Position numbers and translations under genes: made by a program. The notes beneath the pieces were generated by a model. That model saw only the letters and a list, made by a program, of their open reading frames with translations, did not search any database and was not told the DNA's origin. Below, piece by piece: positions 21,635-33,217 of a stretch of 64,000 bases of DNA (its first letter is position 1; each line of letters opens with the position of its first letter). The DNA comes from Dipteris shenzhenensis (lineage: Eukaryota; Polypodiophyta; Polypodiopsida; Gleicheniales): NCBI GenBank assembly GCA_047967505.1, contig CM106540.1; one strand, 5' to 3'.

Positions 21635-22128
21635 TGTTAGTAAATGCACATGTGCTCGCCTTGTGTGGTCTCTGGCTGTGACTCACATGTCGTGGGGATC
21701 TTGAAGGAATGCTAATGGAGTCCTCTACTCCAAGCTACTCCTTGTGAGAGCAATGTAAGCATGAATGGTCCACAAGTGTCACTCACGTGGCTCCCACAGT
21801 TGTTGCAATCATGAATCCATGAGAGAAAAAAGGGGAGGGGAAGAGGGAGGTGAGAAGAAAGAGAGAGAAGTGGTGAAAGCAAGTGAAGGGAAGGGGGGTA
21901 AGAACTTTGCATACAACAACCGAAGACCAAAGTCAAAATTTTGGCCTTTTATATGTTCCACCTTTTAGAAGGGAGGGCCAACCCTATGCTCTCTTTCTAC
22001 GCTACTAATGTATTCCTTCCGATTTTTACAATCCTTCTTGGTCCTATCTAACTCCAAGGAAGAATCCTAGTGCTTGACAATATATAGGAAGGTACAAAAT
22101 GTGGCAATATCAACCAATGCAGTTAACG
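21635..22128 (-). repeat. 3' LTR of a decayed gypsy element
   Basis: On the minus strand a purine tract GGAAGGGGGGCA (22140-22129) is followed by CGTTAACTGC, matching the TGTTAACC start of the LTR at 57253. The plus-strand end TGTTAG at 21635 is the inverted counterpart. A TATA box (CATATAAAAGG on the minus strand, 21947-21956) is followed by a long CT-rich transcribed stretch, as in plant LTRs. Length is about 494 bp. The 5' partner is absent. Confidence 0.55.
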
Positions 22129-22140
22129 TGCCCCCCTTCC

Positions 22141-25140
22141 GGCACTTGATCCATCCTTGAGCTCACGTCAACTAGCCTATAGATTGCACGATTTAGATGA
22201 TGGTGTGTCAGTCCAATAGGCATCAAAGGTAGCAATGGGCAGGAAGGTGAAGCGAGGAAAATTGCACATAACATCAGGGGTGCTCGCTTGCAACTGCTCC
22301 ATTTCGAGTGTTGTGGTAGAGGCATATATGTGGCGGTCACAACTTGTGTTGTAGTACACCATCCAAAATTGTGGCTGCTTAAACAAGGGTATGTGCCATG
22401 TGGGTTGCAACCCAAAATCTGTATCCATGACAACTACTTGTAAGGCGTCTAGAGGTTCGTATCAACCTCGGAACTCTCTTGGGTGGGTGGCTCGCCAAGG
22501 GTGAAAAGTCTTTTTACTGAAAATAGTTTAAGCCAGAACCTCCATTATGTCAATGGCCTTGAGATCATAACTTTGTAACTTGCCCTTCCACTAGCTTAAG
22601 TCTATAATATCTTCTAAGGGGTAGAATTTGTTGAGGGCTCAGTACCGTTGGGGTCACGTGTCGATTTCTTCGGGTTGCTGATCTTCCCCCTATGTGGAAA
22701 AATTATTGGGCCCCTCACATAGCGATGGTGTTGGAAGGGGCTCTTTGGAGAAGAGACCCAGCCATAAAGTGTTTTGGACATAATCAAGAGCGACGTCGAT
22801 GGCAGTTGAATCCAATGGTCCTACAAGGGCATCTGTGGTTCTTATCTGTGTGTGCGTGGAGGTGGTGGGGGTTGTGAGGAGGATGTGTGTACAGTGTATG
22901 AGGTTGTATGCTGAGAGTGGATGGACTGGAGAGGAAGATCAAGTTAGGTTTTGAACCTGAGAAGCAGCAGGGCAGGTTAGGATAGGAAGGTGGAGATGGA
23001 GATTGTAGGGAGAGGGATGCTCGTTGGATTGAAAAATAGCTAGTGATGTGTCTGAGTCCACCTCGCCCAAGCTAGTGGGGTAGGCCACATGCTCGGTTTC
23101 AAACTAGCTTAAACCTATTTCGAGCATGTTGTGCGTGGCCTTCAAAAATTTATTGCATATAAGAATGATGCCAGAGGGGTGGTATTAGGTTAGGTTATTA
23201 TGGAGGAGGTAATTCGTCCGCTCTTCTAGGCGACCATGTCCCTGTAACCAATTAAGGTCTCGACCAAGGAATGTGTACTATAGGCCCACGATACCAAGTC
23301 AGCTGGTCTTGTGAGCTCTAGGATACCTTCTTTAGCATGGAAGATAGACAACTCTTGGATGATGTGACACAAGGATAAAAAATTAACAAGAATTGGGTGG
23401 AATGGGAGCAACTAGATGTCGGAGTCCCGCTAAAGAATGCCATGGGCAAAATGGGGTGAGATTGGCAGCGAAGGATTTCAAGAATGTAGCTCGGTGGAAG
23501 AGCATTAGTGAAATTAAGGTGGTATTGTATAGAGAACACTTTAATAATGTTTATGTGGAAGTACAATGTGTCTTCTACGATGCATGGTTCTAGTGGGTGT
23601 GTGGTGAAATCTAAGGATGCTTCCAAGACCCTTTTGTATTCTGCTTCTCGGTGGTTGTCCATTTCTAGCTCTTCCTACGGCATGTATCGAGCATCTTGGA
23701 GTTGGCTTTGGAGCTGGAGGGCGCACTAGTGTTGGGCTAGCATTTGAGAATGTATGGTTTTGAGCTACTTGGTCTAGTTGAATTCGCAGCAGGTATTTTA
23801 GATATACGAGCGGGTCCATTTCATCCCAGTGTTCATCCCCCCCAATGGTTATGGTATTATTGCATGCTTCAAATCATTTTTCAATGTCTGTATAGTCATG
23901 TTTAGCGTGTTCATGCAAGCTTTCTCAGAGGCTAGATATGCCTCTACTAAGCTAGCTGCTCTTTGAGTGCAACAGTGGTAGCTTGATTGGCATGTACTCT
24001 CTCGTCTAGTCCCTTACCAATTGCTTGGAGACATTTTTGCATGCCAAGGGTGCCCCCAGGCACCCCCTAGAACCCCTCATCACAGTGCAAAACTCTAGTC
24101 ATTCAAGTTCTGGATTTGGTGGAGCGGGTTGAGGTCTGGTGCATGGGGACAACCAAAAATGTTATGGACCTTCAAAATGATCAAAAAACCACATCATGGG
24201 GACCTGCTCGAAGCCTTGGACTGCCCCAAAGTTGCCCATTGGGAATTCTTTCTTTAGCATGTGATACATGAGGGGCATTAGTAGCATCGGGTTTTCAATC
24301 TTGTGGTCATGCTTGGCATAGGCTCTTTTGAGCTCTCTGAAAATTACTCCACCCCATTGGTTTTGAACACAATGGGGTCAAACAATTGGAGGAGGAGATT
24401 TAGCAGTATCACATTGTGCTGATTTGTTATTCTCAAACTTGTAAGGAAGTGGAGAGCTCGAGCCATGGTTTTACAAATGTGAGGTCCTTGCTGTCGACAA
24501 AGGGCACATCCCCCTTGTGCTTCCTGGTGTCATGGTCAATGATATTCTTTCTTCCAAGCTGCGAAACTTATGGAAGGGCTCAGCAATGAGCAAAAGGATG
24601 AAAGCCTAACAGACTACGTCAATATTGAAGTGAAATTGAATGGTCTTGCCCTTGTCATTTTTCATGAATATAACATGAGTATTGTTGTTATAGTGGGCAA
24701 TAAATTGAGCCACTAACTTCAGATCTAGATAGCTGGGGAGCACGCTCGTGATTGGTTGAAGTCCCAGGGCCTCAAGGGGAGGTGCTACTATTGGGTCTCG
24801 TAGATCCTAGTAGCATGCTACATTGTGGTAGAAGAGCTTGAAGTCTTGGTTCGGCTTGTATCCGTATTGAGAGTGGATTACCACACCGCCCAAAGACTCA
24901 ACCCATTGTTGGCCTTGAGGAGAGGCAGCCATCTAATTCACTAAATGGTCAATGTAGAGTGGATGGGCCATAGAACATTCGGCCTTTATTCTTTTTGTAA
25001 GGTGGGTGGTGGATTGTTGGCCAGATTCTTGGGGCTACTATTGTGGTTCTGGCTCTGGCCATAGCTCTTTGCCCATCATTTGGCCCAAGAGAGAGATAGA
25101 GGTACTGTTGGGATGCGGGGGGTGGTAGCAGTAGAGGGGG
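22141..25140 (-). pseudogene. Decayed gypsy accessory ORF (same type as 53280-57171)
   Basis: The minus strand from about 24930 reads MAASPQGQQWVESLGG, then YLDLKLVAQFIAHY, GKTIQFHFNIDVV, a stop, AFILLLIAEPFHKF, and further on IFRELKRAYAKHDHKIENPM and MLKKEFPMGNFGAVQGFEQV. Many TAG/TGA stops and frame changes follow down to the purine tract at 22140. The VAQFI...Y / K.K.I / AF / HK pattern parallels the start of the ORF behind integrase in the plus-strand gypsy (near 53905-54060). The position just inside a 3' LTR is also the same. I do not recognise the protein family. Confidence 0.5.
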
Positions 25141-25189
25141 CTACATCAATGGATGGAGTAGAGTAAACAGAGTCAAAGATTGAGACCGC

Positions 25190-26007
25190 ATTTCCTATGC
25201 ACACAAACCTGCAGCGTTATCAACCAAACTTTTCTCACTCAATCACAGCGGACTCAAGCTCTAGCCCAAGGTGCTTCCAATGCACGACAAGGTCAAACCC
25301 CGATGAAAAAGCCATCAACAATGATGCAACCCATCATGAGCGAGCCAACCACATAGGCCTCGCTCACAGTAAGCACATAATTAGCGATCTCCAATGTAAG
25401 CCAATGGGCGACGACACCTACACACTCAGCGATATCTCCATCACACAGCACAACATGCGATCAGCCTGACTCTATCCATGCAGCAATGTGCATTTTGTAG
25501 GTGACTCCAGTAACATGCCAAGGCAGCGAGCAACTGGACACTACGAAGACTGCATCAGCATATGCCTATTTTGAAGAAAGGATTCAACACCCGCACAGTC
25601 AGCATGAAGCACAAAGGACCTTCAACGACACGTACAAAGAAGATGACAAAAAGTTGGCACTCGTACAGAATCTTTTAGATTCCAACAACATCGTAAAGAT
25701 CTTGATGAATCTTTGCAAATTTCGGTGATTCCTCACTTTACCTCCACAGGGTGTGGTCAGGTCTTTGATGTCTGGCAATTTCTTAACCCATACAGCAGGG
25801 TTGGTTTATAAGTTGCCATGTGGAAACCCTATCCTTATTTGCCACATCACCCATCCTAGTCAACTACCACATCATCAAGTGCCACATCATGGCACATAGC
25901 TTGTCAAGCACTGCGACTCCTTCACAGGCACAGTTTGCACACTGCATATGCACCCACCTACCACATCATCATTTTTCACCCTTTTTGCCCCTCCACCTTG
26001 ATCAAGC
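25190..26007 (+). mobile_element. Leader of an older Copia copy, left part
   Basis: The last 170 bp (25840-26007: CCACATCATC words, then TTTTTGCCCCTCCACCTTGATCAAGC) match the leader of the younger Copia at 28000-28175. The sequence resumes at 33480 with AATATCTCTTAATGTAGGAAG, as in 28176-28200. This is therefore the left part of an older copy split by the 26008-33474 insertion. How far left the copy extends is uncertain. Confidence 0.7.
26003..26007. other. Target-site duplication CAAGC (left)
   Basis: CAAGC at 26003-26007 and again at 33475-33479 directly flank the LTRs of the Copia element, giving a perfect 5-bp duplication. Confidence 0.93.
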
Positions 26008-26273
26008 TGTTGAGAGTTCACGCTCAACATCATGTGATCATGTGTGCATAGCACCATCACGTGATCATATGTGCATAGCACTAACCTTATAGAGTGCTAT
26101 AAAGGAAAGGGTTAGATCCCCTAACCCTAACCCTAAAAGGGTTTGTATATATTCTATTTTTTCAACTAAATCTAGTGTACAATTAGTACAATTAGTCATT
26201 TGTGGTGTGCTCTCTAGCTGTGGCCTCTCTCCTCATCTCCACTCTTCTCCTCTCCCCTCTTCATATTTTGTCA
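26008..26273 (+). repeat. Copia 5' LTR with telomere-like motif
   Basis: 266 bp. It begins with a 27-bp tandem pair (CATCATGTGATCATGTGTGC...CATCACGTGATCATATGTGC) containing GTGATCA palindromes. A CTATAAAGG TATA-like element (26098-26106) is followed by two and a half CCCTAAA/CCCTAA telomere-type units (26120-26136), then TGTATATATTC. Next come CT-rich sequence and the primer site. Confidence 0.95.
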
Positions 26274-26285
26274 TGGTATCAGAGC
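26274..26285 (+). other. Primer-binding site (Met-tRNA)
   Basis: TGGTATCAGAGC abuts the LTR end directly, fixing orientation and the 5' LTR boundary. Confidence 0.95.
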
Positions 26286-27530
26286 ATGGTTCTGCCTTTT
26301 GCTGAGGCGCCATCGATTCTTGAGAGTGTGAGAGAGATTGTGAGATTGAGAGTTCTCTTGAGTGTTCTCCGTGAGAGTCCACTTCCGGTGAGAGATCTTC
26401 ATCCGTCCATTTGAGAGAAAATTTATGTCATTCCTTAAGAGATTTCCGTTCATTTCTTGAGATTTCCTTGTGAGGATTTCAATTCATTTTGTGGTTCATT
26501 CTTATTGTGTGAGAGAGATTTCATTGAGATAGGAATCCATTGCTTGTGAGAGAGATTTGGAGAGGAAATCCATTTGGGAAAGTTCCTGAGATTTAGTTTC
26601 GAGAGCTTTATTGTGAAGAGATTCATCTCTTGTCACAGAGGTTCTATTCTATCACAAGCCCAACTACAAAGCAACTGCAAAGGAGCCGACACAGACGACC
26701 TTTCAGCTGGTGCCATATTGCAGTGAAGGCTTCTCTAGTCATCTCCAGCCTCTTTGGGTCGACAAGCCGACCCTGCTATAGGCACATGAGGCTTCAGCTT
26801 TGGAGACGGGCCTCTTGCGACCACCACGTCGAGCTTTATCAGGCCAAGTGGGGTAGGTGATACGAATGATACCGATAGAGCTTCGATAGAATATTGCCAA
26901 CGAGCTGCAAGCTGCCATACGAACCGCAAGCCTCCACCCTCACGGCAATCGGTGCCCTGACTCTGCAGTCTGCATAGGTTGCGCCATCGACAAAGGGCTC
27001 CAACTGCTCCCAACTGCACTAAGGAGCTCTAAGGCTCCTCCCTGCGCTCAACTGCACCATGTGCATAGCCTTTCTTGTGCATCGCTCAAGCCTCACGTAT
27101 GCCTGCAGCAACGCCAGTTCGCAGCCCCAGGGATGCAACCTCTCCAACGACCGGCCAGCAAAGTCAGCGCATCGCCAAAGCCATCTTCAACACCAGCAGA
27201 GCTCTCAGTCGCCGTCTCTTTTACGCTCCCAATAGAGGGCTCCTATACTATTCCATCGAGCTGCACTTATCCTTCAACGAATACGATCGAAACTCCAAGA
27301 GCGACCCCGACTCCAAGCTCATAGCCATAGCCTCCAAAGGTGACGCTCCATCGACTTGGCAGCGTTGCTCCACAGGCCACAAAGTTCCAGTGAGACCTCG
27401 CAGCAACACCAAGCTCCTACAGCGACTCCAGCGACAGCCACGAACGGCTCCATCTCTGCACATCAACGGAAATGACGACGGAGTATATTCCGTCAGAATC
27501 TTCGAAAGATTTTGGTGCCCAGCACTCATA

Positions 27531-27674
27531 CACGTGGCAGATAGAATAGAACCAGGGTCCGGTTAAGATGACCTTGGGTTAACTGTTTGATCACAGTTGT
27601 GACACGTGGCAAATAGAATAGAGCCAGGGTCCGGTTAAGATGACCTTGGGTTAACTGTTTGATCACAGTTGTGA
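27531..27674 (+). repeat. 72-bp tandem repeat, two units
   Basis: Units at 27531-27602 and 27603-27674 differ at two or three bases. Each starts with CACGTGGCA, includes GGTCCGGTTAAGATGACC and ends with TGATCACAGTTGTGA. A third, decayed start is at 27675 and a CCACGTGGCA at about 27733. Confidence 0.95.
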
Positions 27675-27774
27675 CACGTGGCAGATAGGCTCAGGTCACT
27701 GGACCTTAGGTTTGGTCTTTGGTTAAAATTTTGCCACGTGGCAATCCTTATCTGACACGTCAACAGCCCCGTGA

Positions 27775-28060
27775 GACTGCCACATCACCCTGCCAACTCA
27801 GTTGCCACATCATCAGTGCCACATCATCAACCATGTCATTAGCCACATCATCAATGCCACATCATCAACCACATCATTAGTAACACATCATCAGTGCCAC
27901 ATCATCAGCCACATCATCAATGCCATGTCATCAGTGACACATCATCATCGACTGCCACATCAACATTGCCACATCACCTCTGCCACCTCAGCAGTGCCAC
28001 CTCAGCTGTCCAGTCAGCATTGACCCTTGCCACCTCAGCAGTGCCACCTTAGCACAGAGC
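27775..28060 (+). repeat. CCACATCATC short-unit array
   Basis: A near-continuous run of 10-14-bp units of the type TGCCACATCATCA, grading into TGCCACCTCAGCAG at the right end. It is present in decayed form in the older copy (25840-25970) and is probably a replication-slippage expansion of the leader. Confidence 0.85.
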
Positions 28061-28917
28061 TTCACAGGCGCACCTCTTGCTAGGCACAGTGCCACATCAT
28101 CACTGCATGTGACTCAGAGTGACACATCATCATTGAGCACATTTGCACTCCTTTTGCCCCTCCACCTAGATCAAGTCATATCTCTTGATCCAGGAAGAAT
28201 TTGAGGGCGCTCCAAAAAGGAAAGTCGCTCGTTTTTTCGTGCTCTACATGCTCGTTACATCATGCACACATTTTCGGCGCAAGTTACACTCACATTTGAG
28301 CCTCGCCGACAAAACCACTTCCTTCACGCACATTTGCCTCTACATCGACGCATCTCACCCAGCACTTAAAAAGAATAAAAGAAAAGGAATTATTTGCTGT
28401 TCTTTCATCGATCGACAGTTGGTTTAGATCTAGATCAGAGTAGACTAGATGGCCATAGAGGGGACGCTTTGAATTTCCCCAAGTTGCCCCAATCTAAGCC
28501 ATGCCCGAAATTCCCGACTAGTACCTACTTGGAGTCAGTCCATATGCTCACATCTGATTTCACATCATTACATTACCTGAAATCTTATGTTCATCAGTTC
28601 AGTGAGCAAACTTCAGAGTTCAGAGGCATTGCAGATTGATTCAGTGGGCAGATAGCATTTGATTTCACACACACATGCCATCATTGTAAAGCCTATTTGG
28701 CTATCTCACGGCATCGTGCACATTATTTTTTAGCCTTGTAAAGCCTCTTGGCTATTCCCGGCATCATTGCCACAAGCCTTGTAACACAGATCAGATTTTA
28801 TATACTACAGTTTTATCTTCACCGACGGTACAGAGATTTCACTTGGCATCTTCAGTGTATTTGCAGTTGATTCATACAGAGATTTTCAGGACACTTTTTG
28901 AGTACATTTCTTGCACC

Positions 28918-30010
28918 ATGTCGACTAGCAACCTCAATCTGGAGGCATCTGCTAAGTTAGACAACTCCAGTTACGGTACATGGAAATACCGAATGGAGAC
29001 CATTCTTGTGCTTCAGGATAAATGGGAGTATGTCGATGGGTCTACACCTAGACCATTGGCCGATCCAGCCACCAGTAGCTCTACTTCATCTGTTGTCATA
29101 GCACCAGCAACGGAATCTACATCGGGATCTACATCTACACAAACAGTTTTCGCACCAGTAGCAGATCCTGCCATTGCTCAAGCTCAAGCAGAATGGGATA
29201 AGAAAGACAAGTATGCCTATCACCTGATCAAGCAGAATGTGCAAGATGTCATGCTAGGATAGCTCAACATAGTCAAGACATCAAAAGAAGCATGGGATAT
29301 GTTCACAGCTCTCTACGAGTCCAACAACACATCCAGGATTCTCACCCTGAGAAACCAAATCAACCAGAGTTTTTGCAATAGCAGTGAAACCGGTCATGCT
29401 TATGTACTCTGCATCAAAGACTACAACAATCAACTTGCAGTAGCAGGAGAGACTATGAATCCCGCAAAAATGGTTCAAGTAATCTTGAATGGACTAGGAG
29501 AAGGATATGAGAATCTGGTCTAGAGTATTGCCATCCAACGGCAAATTCCAACACTGGAAGAACTTCAGGACTCAGGCCATTCAAGCTCGTAAAGGTCATT
29601 CTAATGATCAGGCATTCACAGCTTCAGATAGAAGCAGAGGCAAAGGTGGAAATAGAGGTAGATCATATCAAAAAAGTGGTCATCATCAACAAAATCAAAG
29701 TCAGAATCAGCATCATCCTCAGCAAAGAGGAAATCATTCCAATCGAGGAAGATTCCAAGGACGAGGGAATGCATCCACCAATGTGTCAAACATTCAATGC
29801 AACTACTGTCACAAGTTTGGACACTATGAAAGAGATTGCCGCAAGAAGCAGTACGACCAAGGCGGTCAATCCAGCAGTAATCGAGGGAATTCTCGAGGAA
29901 GAGGAAATCATCGTGGTGGACATTCTAGTCACAGTCATTTTGCAAATGAACATGGAAATATGTTTCTTGCAAGTGAGGAATTGCATCAGACTGATACAAT
30001 GCACCTAGAC
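28918..30010 (+). pseudogene. Copia gag
   Basis: The ATG at 28918 starts MSTSNLNLEASAKLDNSSYG and continues TWKYRMETILVLQDKWEYVDG, typical of the Copia gag N-terminus. The gag helical region follows (TSKEAWDMFTALYES, QINQSFCNSSETGHAY). TAG stops at 29260 and 29521 stand where the older copy has CAA and CAG (Gln). Near 29560 about 26 bp are missing relative to the older copy, changing the frame. An Arg/Gly/Gln/His-rich linker leads to the zinc knuckle CNYCHKFGHYERDC (about 29797-29840). The start is supported by the paralogue at 34054. Confidence 0.93.
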
Positions 30011-30049
30011 ACTGATTTCAATCCCAAAGAGGATTACAGTTATCAAGTT

Positions 30050-30475
30050 GAACAAGTGGAACAGGATCCTTGGTACATCGATAGCAGTGCATCATCTCAT
30101 ATGACAAATCATCAGGAATGGTTCACAAAAATGAAGCCATTAGAAGGACAGAAAATGTCATCTACACAGGAGACAATACACCGAATCTAGTTCAAGGGAT
30201 AGGTGTTATCCCTATGAACAATTTCACTGGTAGAAAAGGATTAGTCAAAGATGTGCTCTATGTTCCGAAGCTCAGCAAGAACCTTTTGTCAATAGGTCAA
30301 ATGACGGAACACAACTACAAAGTCATCTTCGACGGTGATGAATGCACTATCAGAGACAAATCCAAAAGATGTCAGCGAGTAGCAAAAGGTGTCAAGGAAG
30401 GACGCTTATATAGAATGGTAGCTACAGTACCAGATAAGCATGCCATGTCAGCTCAAATGCAACAGATGCCACTAT
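30050..30475 (+). pseudogene. Copia protease region
   Basis: DPWYIDSSASSHMTNHQEWF at 30067-30125 is the Copia protease start, but the triad reads DSS instead of DSG (GGT to AGT fits a G-to-A change). This should abolish activity. A 1-nt indel near 30150 moves the frame to VIYTGDNT, then GLVKDVLYVPKLSKNLLSIG (30235-30295), the usual C-terminal part of the protease domain. Confidence 0.88.
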
Positions 30476-31350
30476 CTACAAAATGGCACAAGAGATATGG
30501 TCATGTCAACTTCAAGTACTTGTTAGATCTCAGGAATCAGAATATGGCAATTGGAATTCCGAAGCTATAGTTTCTTGGAAAGGTTTGTGAAGCATGCTGC
30601 TTCGGCAAACAAAAGCGAACCAACTTTGTTAGAAGTACCTCTCGTGCATGAGGTATTCTTGATTTGATTCATACAGATGTATGGGGTTATGCCCAGATCC
30701 GCAGCATCAATGGTTCACTTTATTACTTGACCTTCATTGACGACTACAACAGATATTGTTGGGTCTACTTTCTGAAAGAGAAATCTGAAGTGTTTTCCAG
30801 ATATCAAGAATTCAAAGCCATGGTAGAAAACTAGATAGGCAGAAAGATCAAGGTCATGAGATCAGACAGAGGAGGTGAATACATGTCTTCAGCATTCATG
30901 AACTTTTGCAAAAATCACAGCATACGAAGACAATTCACATGTGCAGATACTCCTCAGCAAAATGCAAGAGCTGAAAGGAAGAATGGGACTTTAGCAGATA
31001 GTGCTAGAGCAATGCTTAGTGAAAAGCATCTTCCTAATCAGTATTGGGCAGAAGTAATAGCTACAGCTAACTATTTGCTTAATCGGTTTCCTACCGAACT
31101 GATACAAGGTATGACTCCTTATGAAGCATTCACTGGACACAAGCCACGCATTGGGCATCTCCGCATATTTGGTTGCATAGCATATGCCCACATACATGAT
31201 GATCATCGCAGGAACTTGGATGCGAAGTCACGCAAATGCATCATGGTTGGCTACAGTGAAGAAAGCAAAGCATACAAATTGTGTGATCTCATCAACCGCA
31301 AAGTCATTATCTCCAGAGATGTAATCTTCGATGAGGAATGAGAATGGAAA
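30476..31350 (+). pseudogene. Copia pre-integrase and integrase
   Basis: The zinc module KWHKRYGHVNFKYL ... CEACCFGKQKR (30480-30615) is followed by the core. This has LIHTDVWGY (first Asp), VMRSDRGGEYMSS (second Asp) and PQQNARAERKNGT (Glu), so all three catalytic acids are kept. The fold continues with LNRFPTELIQGMTPYEAFTGHKP, RKCIMVGYSEESKAYKL and VIISRDVIFDEE. Stops: TAG 30568, TGA 30649, TAG 30832 and TGA 31339. It would insert cDNA into the genome; it is disabled only by the stops. Confidence 0.95.
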
Positions 31351-33129
31351 GCCTCACCTACACAGGAGATAGAAGCATCGACTTCATAGTCATCTACAGA
31401 ACAGGTTGATGAAGAAGAGCAAGAATTGCCAGCAACACCCCAAGTAGAGCCATAGCAGCTCAGACGGTCTACTAGGGAAAGCAGACTACTAGCCAGATTG
31501 ACATATGCTCAGAAAGGCAAAGCAATTCAGGTGGAAACCACTAACTATGCTCTTATGACTACCATCATGGCTACAGAAGAGCCAGTGTACTTCAAAGACG
31601 TAGTAGACAAGCCAGAATGGCAAACTGCTATGAATGAAGAAATGGATGCTTTGTATAAAAATAACACTTGGGAATTATGCGACCTTCCACCAGGAAAGAA
31701 GGCCATAGCCAACAAATGGGTATACAAAGTGAAGTACAATCCAGATGGCAGTATTCAAAGATACAAAGCCAGATTAGTTGCAAAAGGATTTGCACAACAA
31801 TATGGTCAAGACTATGATGAGACTTATGCTCCAGTAGCAAAGATGGATTCCATACGGTTCTTGATATCACTAGCGACACTCAACAAATGGAATGGGTATC
31901 AGCTCGATGTCAAGAATGCATTTCTCAATGGTTATCTAGACGAGGAAGTCTACATGCAATAACCAGCGGGTTATGTTGAACCAGGAAAGGAGAAAAAGGT
32001 TTGCCATCTCAAGAAAAGTCTCTACGACTTAAAGCAAGCACCCAAAAGTTGGTACAGCAGAATTGACAAGTATTTTGCTGATCTGGGATACATGAATTCC
32101 AATGCAAATCATACTCTCTACTACAAAGTTCAAGGGGAAGACATTACTATTGCACTTTTGTATGTAGATGATCTGATTGTGATAGGAAGCAAGGATAGCT
32201 TCATCAGAAAATTAAAACAAGACTTATCTGCAGAGTTCGACATTAAAGATCTTGGACTTATGCACTATTGTCTTGGAATTGAGTTTTGGAGAGATTCAGA
32301 TAGCACATTTATGAGTCAGCTCAAGTATGTTGACAGTCTCCTGAAGAAGTTTCATATGGCAGATTGCAAGATTGCAGCCACTCCCATGGAAGAGAGTTTG
32401 AAACTTACTAAAGATTCAGAAAAGCCTACAGTCAATGACAAATACTATAGGCAGCTCATCGGATCCCTTATATATCTGACAATCACATGGCCAGATATTT
32501 GTTATGCAGTAAGCTCACTAGCACAGTTTATGGCAAATCCAAAACAGTCTCATTGGAATGCAGCCAAAAGAGTCTTGAGATACATCAGAGGTACAAGACA
32601 GTTTGGGATAGAATACAGAGGAAGTCATCCACGATTGCATGGATACTGTGATAGTGACTATGTCGGAGATCATGAGACCAGGAGATCAACACAGGGATAT
32701 GCATTTTTCCTTGGTCAAGGTGCTATATCATGGTTGTCGAACAAACAACCAACTGTTTCTTTGTCTTCGACTGAAGCAGAATATAGAGCACTTACTACAG
32801 GTGCATGTGAGGCTATATGGCTCAGAAGACTATTGTCAGAAACAGATTACTTTGATGAGTCAAAGCCAACAACAATATACTGTGATCATCAATCGGCTCA
32901 AGCATTGGCCAAAAATCCAGTATATCACTCCAGGACAAAGCACATTGATGTCAGAGAGCACTTCATCAGAGAAAGAGTGTTACTTGGTGACATCACACTG
33001 TAGCATTGTGATAGCAAAGAAAATGTTGCAGACATCTTTACTAAACCACTCGGTAAAGAGCTATTCAAGAAACACCGACTAGCTCTTGGTTTGACGCAAA
33101 GGAAGGACATTCCCATAAAAGGGAAGTGA
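31351..33129 (+). pseudogene. Copia reverse transcriptase and RNase H
   Basis: An acidic linker with stops at 31387 and 31453 leads to RT: NNTWELCDLPPGKKAI, YKARLVAKGFAQ, LDVKNAFLNG, TAA at 31960 (Gln expected), LKQAPKSWY, and catalytic ALLYVDDLIVIG (32155-32190). RNase H follows with GYCDSDYVGD, STQGYAFFL, SLSSTEAEYRAL, YCDHQSAQALAKNPVYHSRTKHID and the end motif NVADIFTKPL. TAG at 33001 falls in ITL-stop-HCDSKEN (Gln expected). The natural stop is TGA at 33127, before the purine tract and the 3' LTR. Confidence 0.96.
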
Positions 33130-33217
33130 TGGAATGTAATGCTCAGTCCTTCTTCGATTCCCTAGAATCATCATCTTGAGGGAAGGCCTACTTCATGATG
33201 TTGATCTTGAGGGAAGG

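Larger units (their letters stand above)
26286..28917 (+). other. Long Copia leader with tandem repeats
   Basis: 2.6 kb between primer site and gag ATG (28918). The first part is rich in GAGAGATT words. Positions 27531-27674 hold two 72-bp tandem units starting CACGTGGCA, with a third partial unit at 27675. Positions 27775-28060 hold about 18 short CCACATCATC/CCACCTCAGC units. Short ORFs (for example 27075-27566) lie across this leader but have no homologue in other elements that I recognise. Confidence 0.8.

Noticed and set aside
26120-26136. Interstitial telomere
   Set aside because: Only two to three units, at the same place in every LTR of the family, so it is part of the promoter.
27075-27566. 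163-residue frame in the Copia leader
   Set aside because: It overlaps repeats, has no motif, and does not continue in the corresponding leader parts of the related copies.
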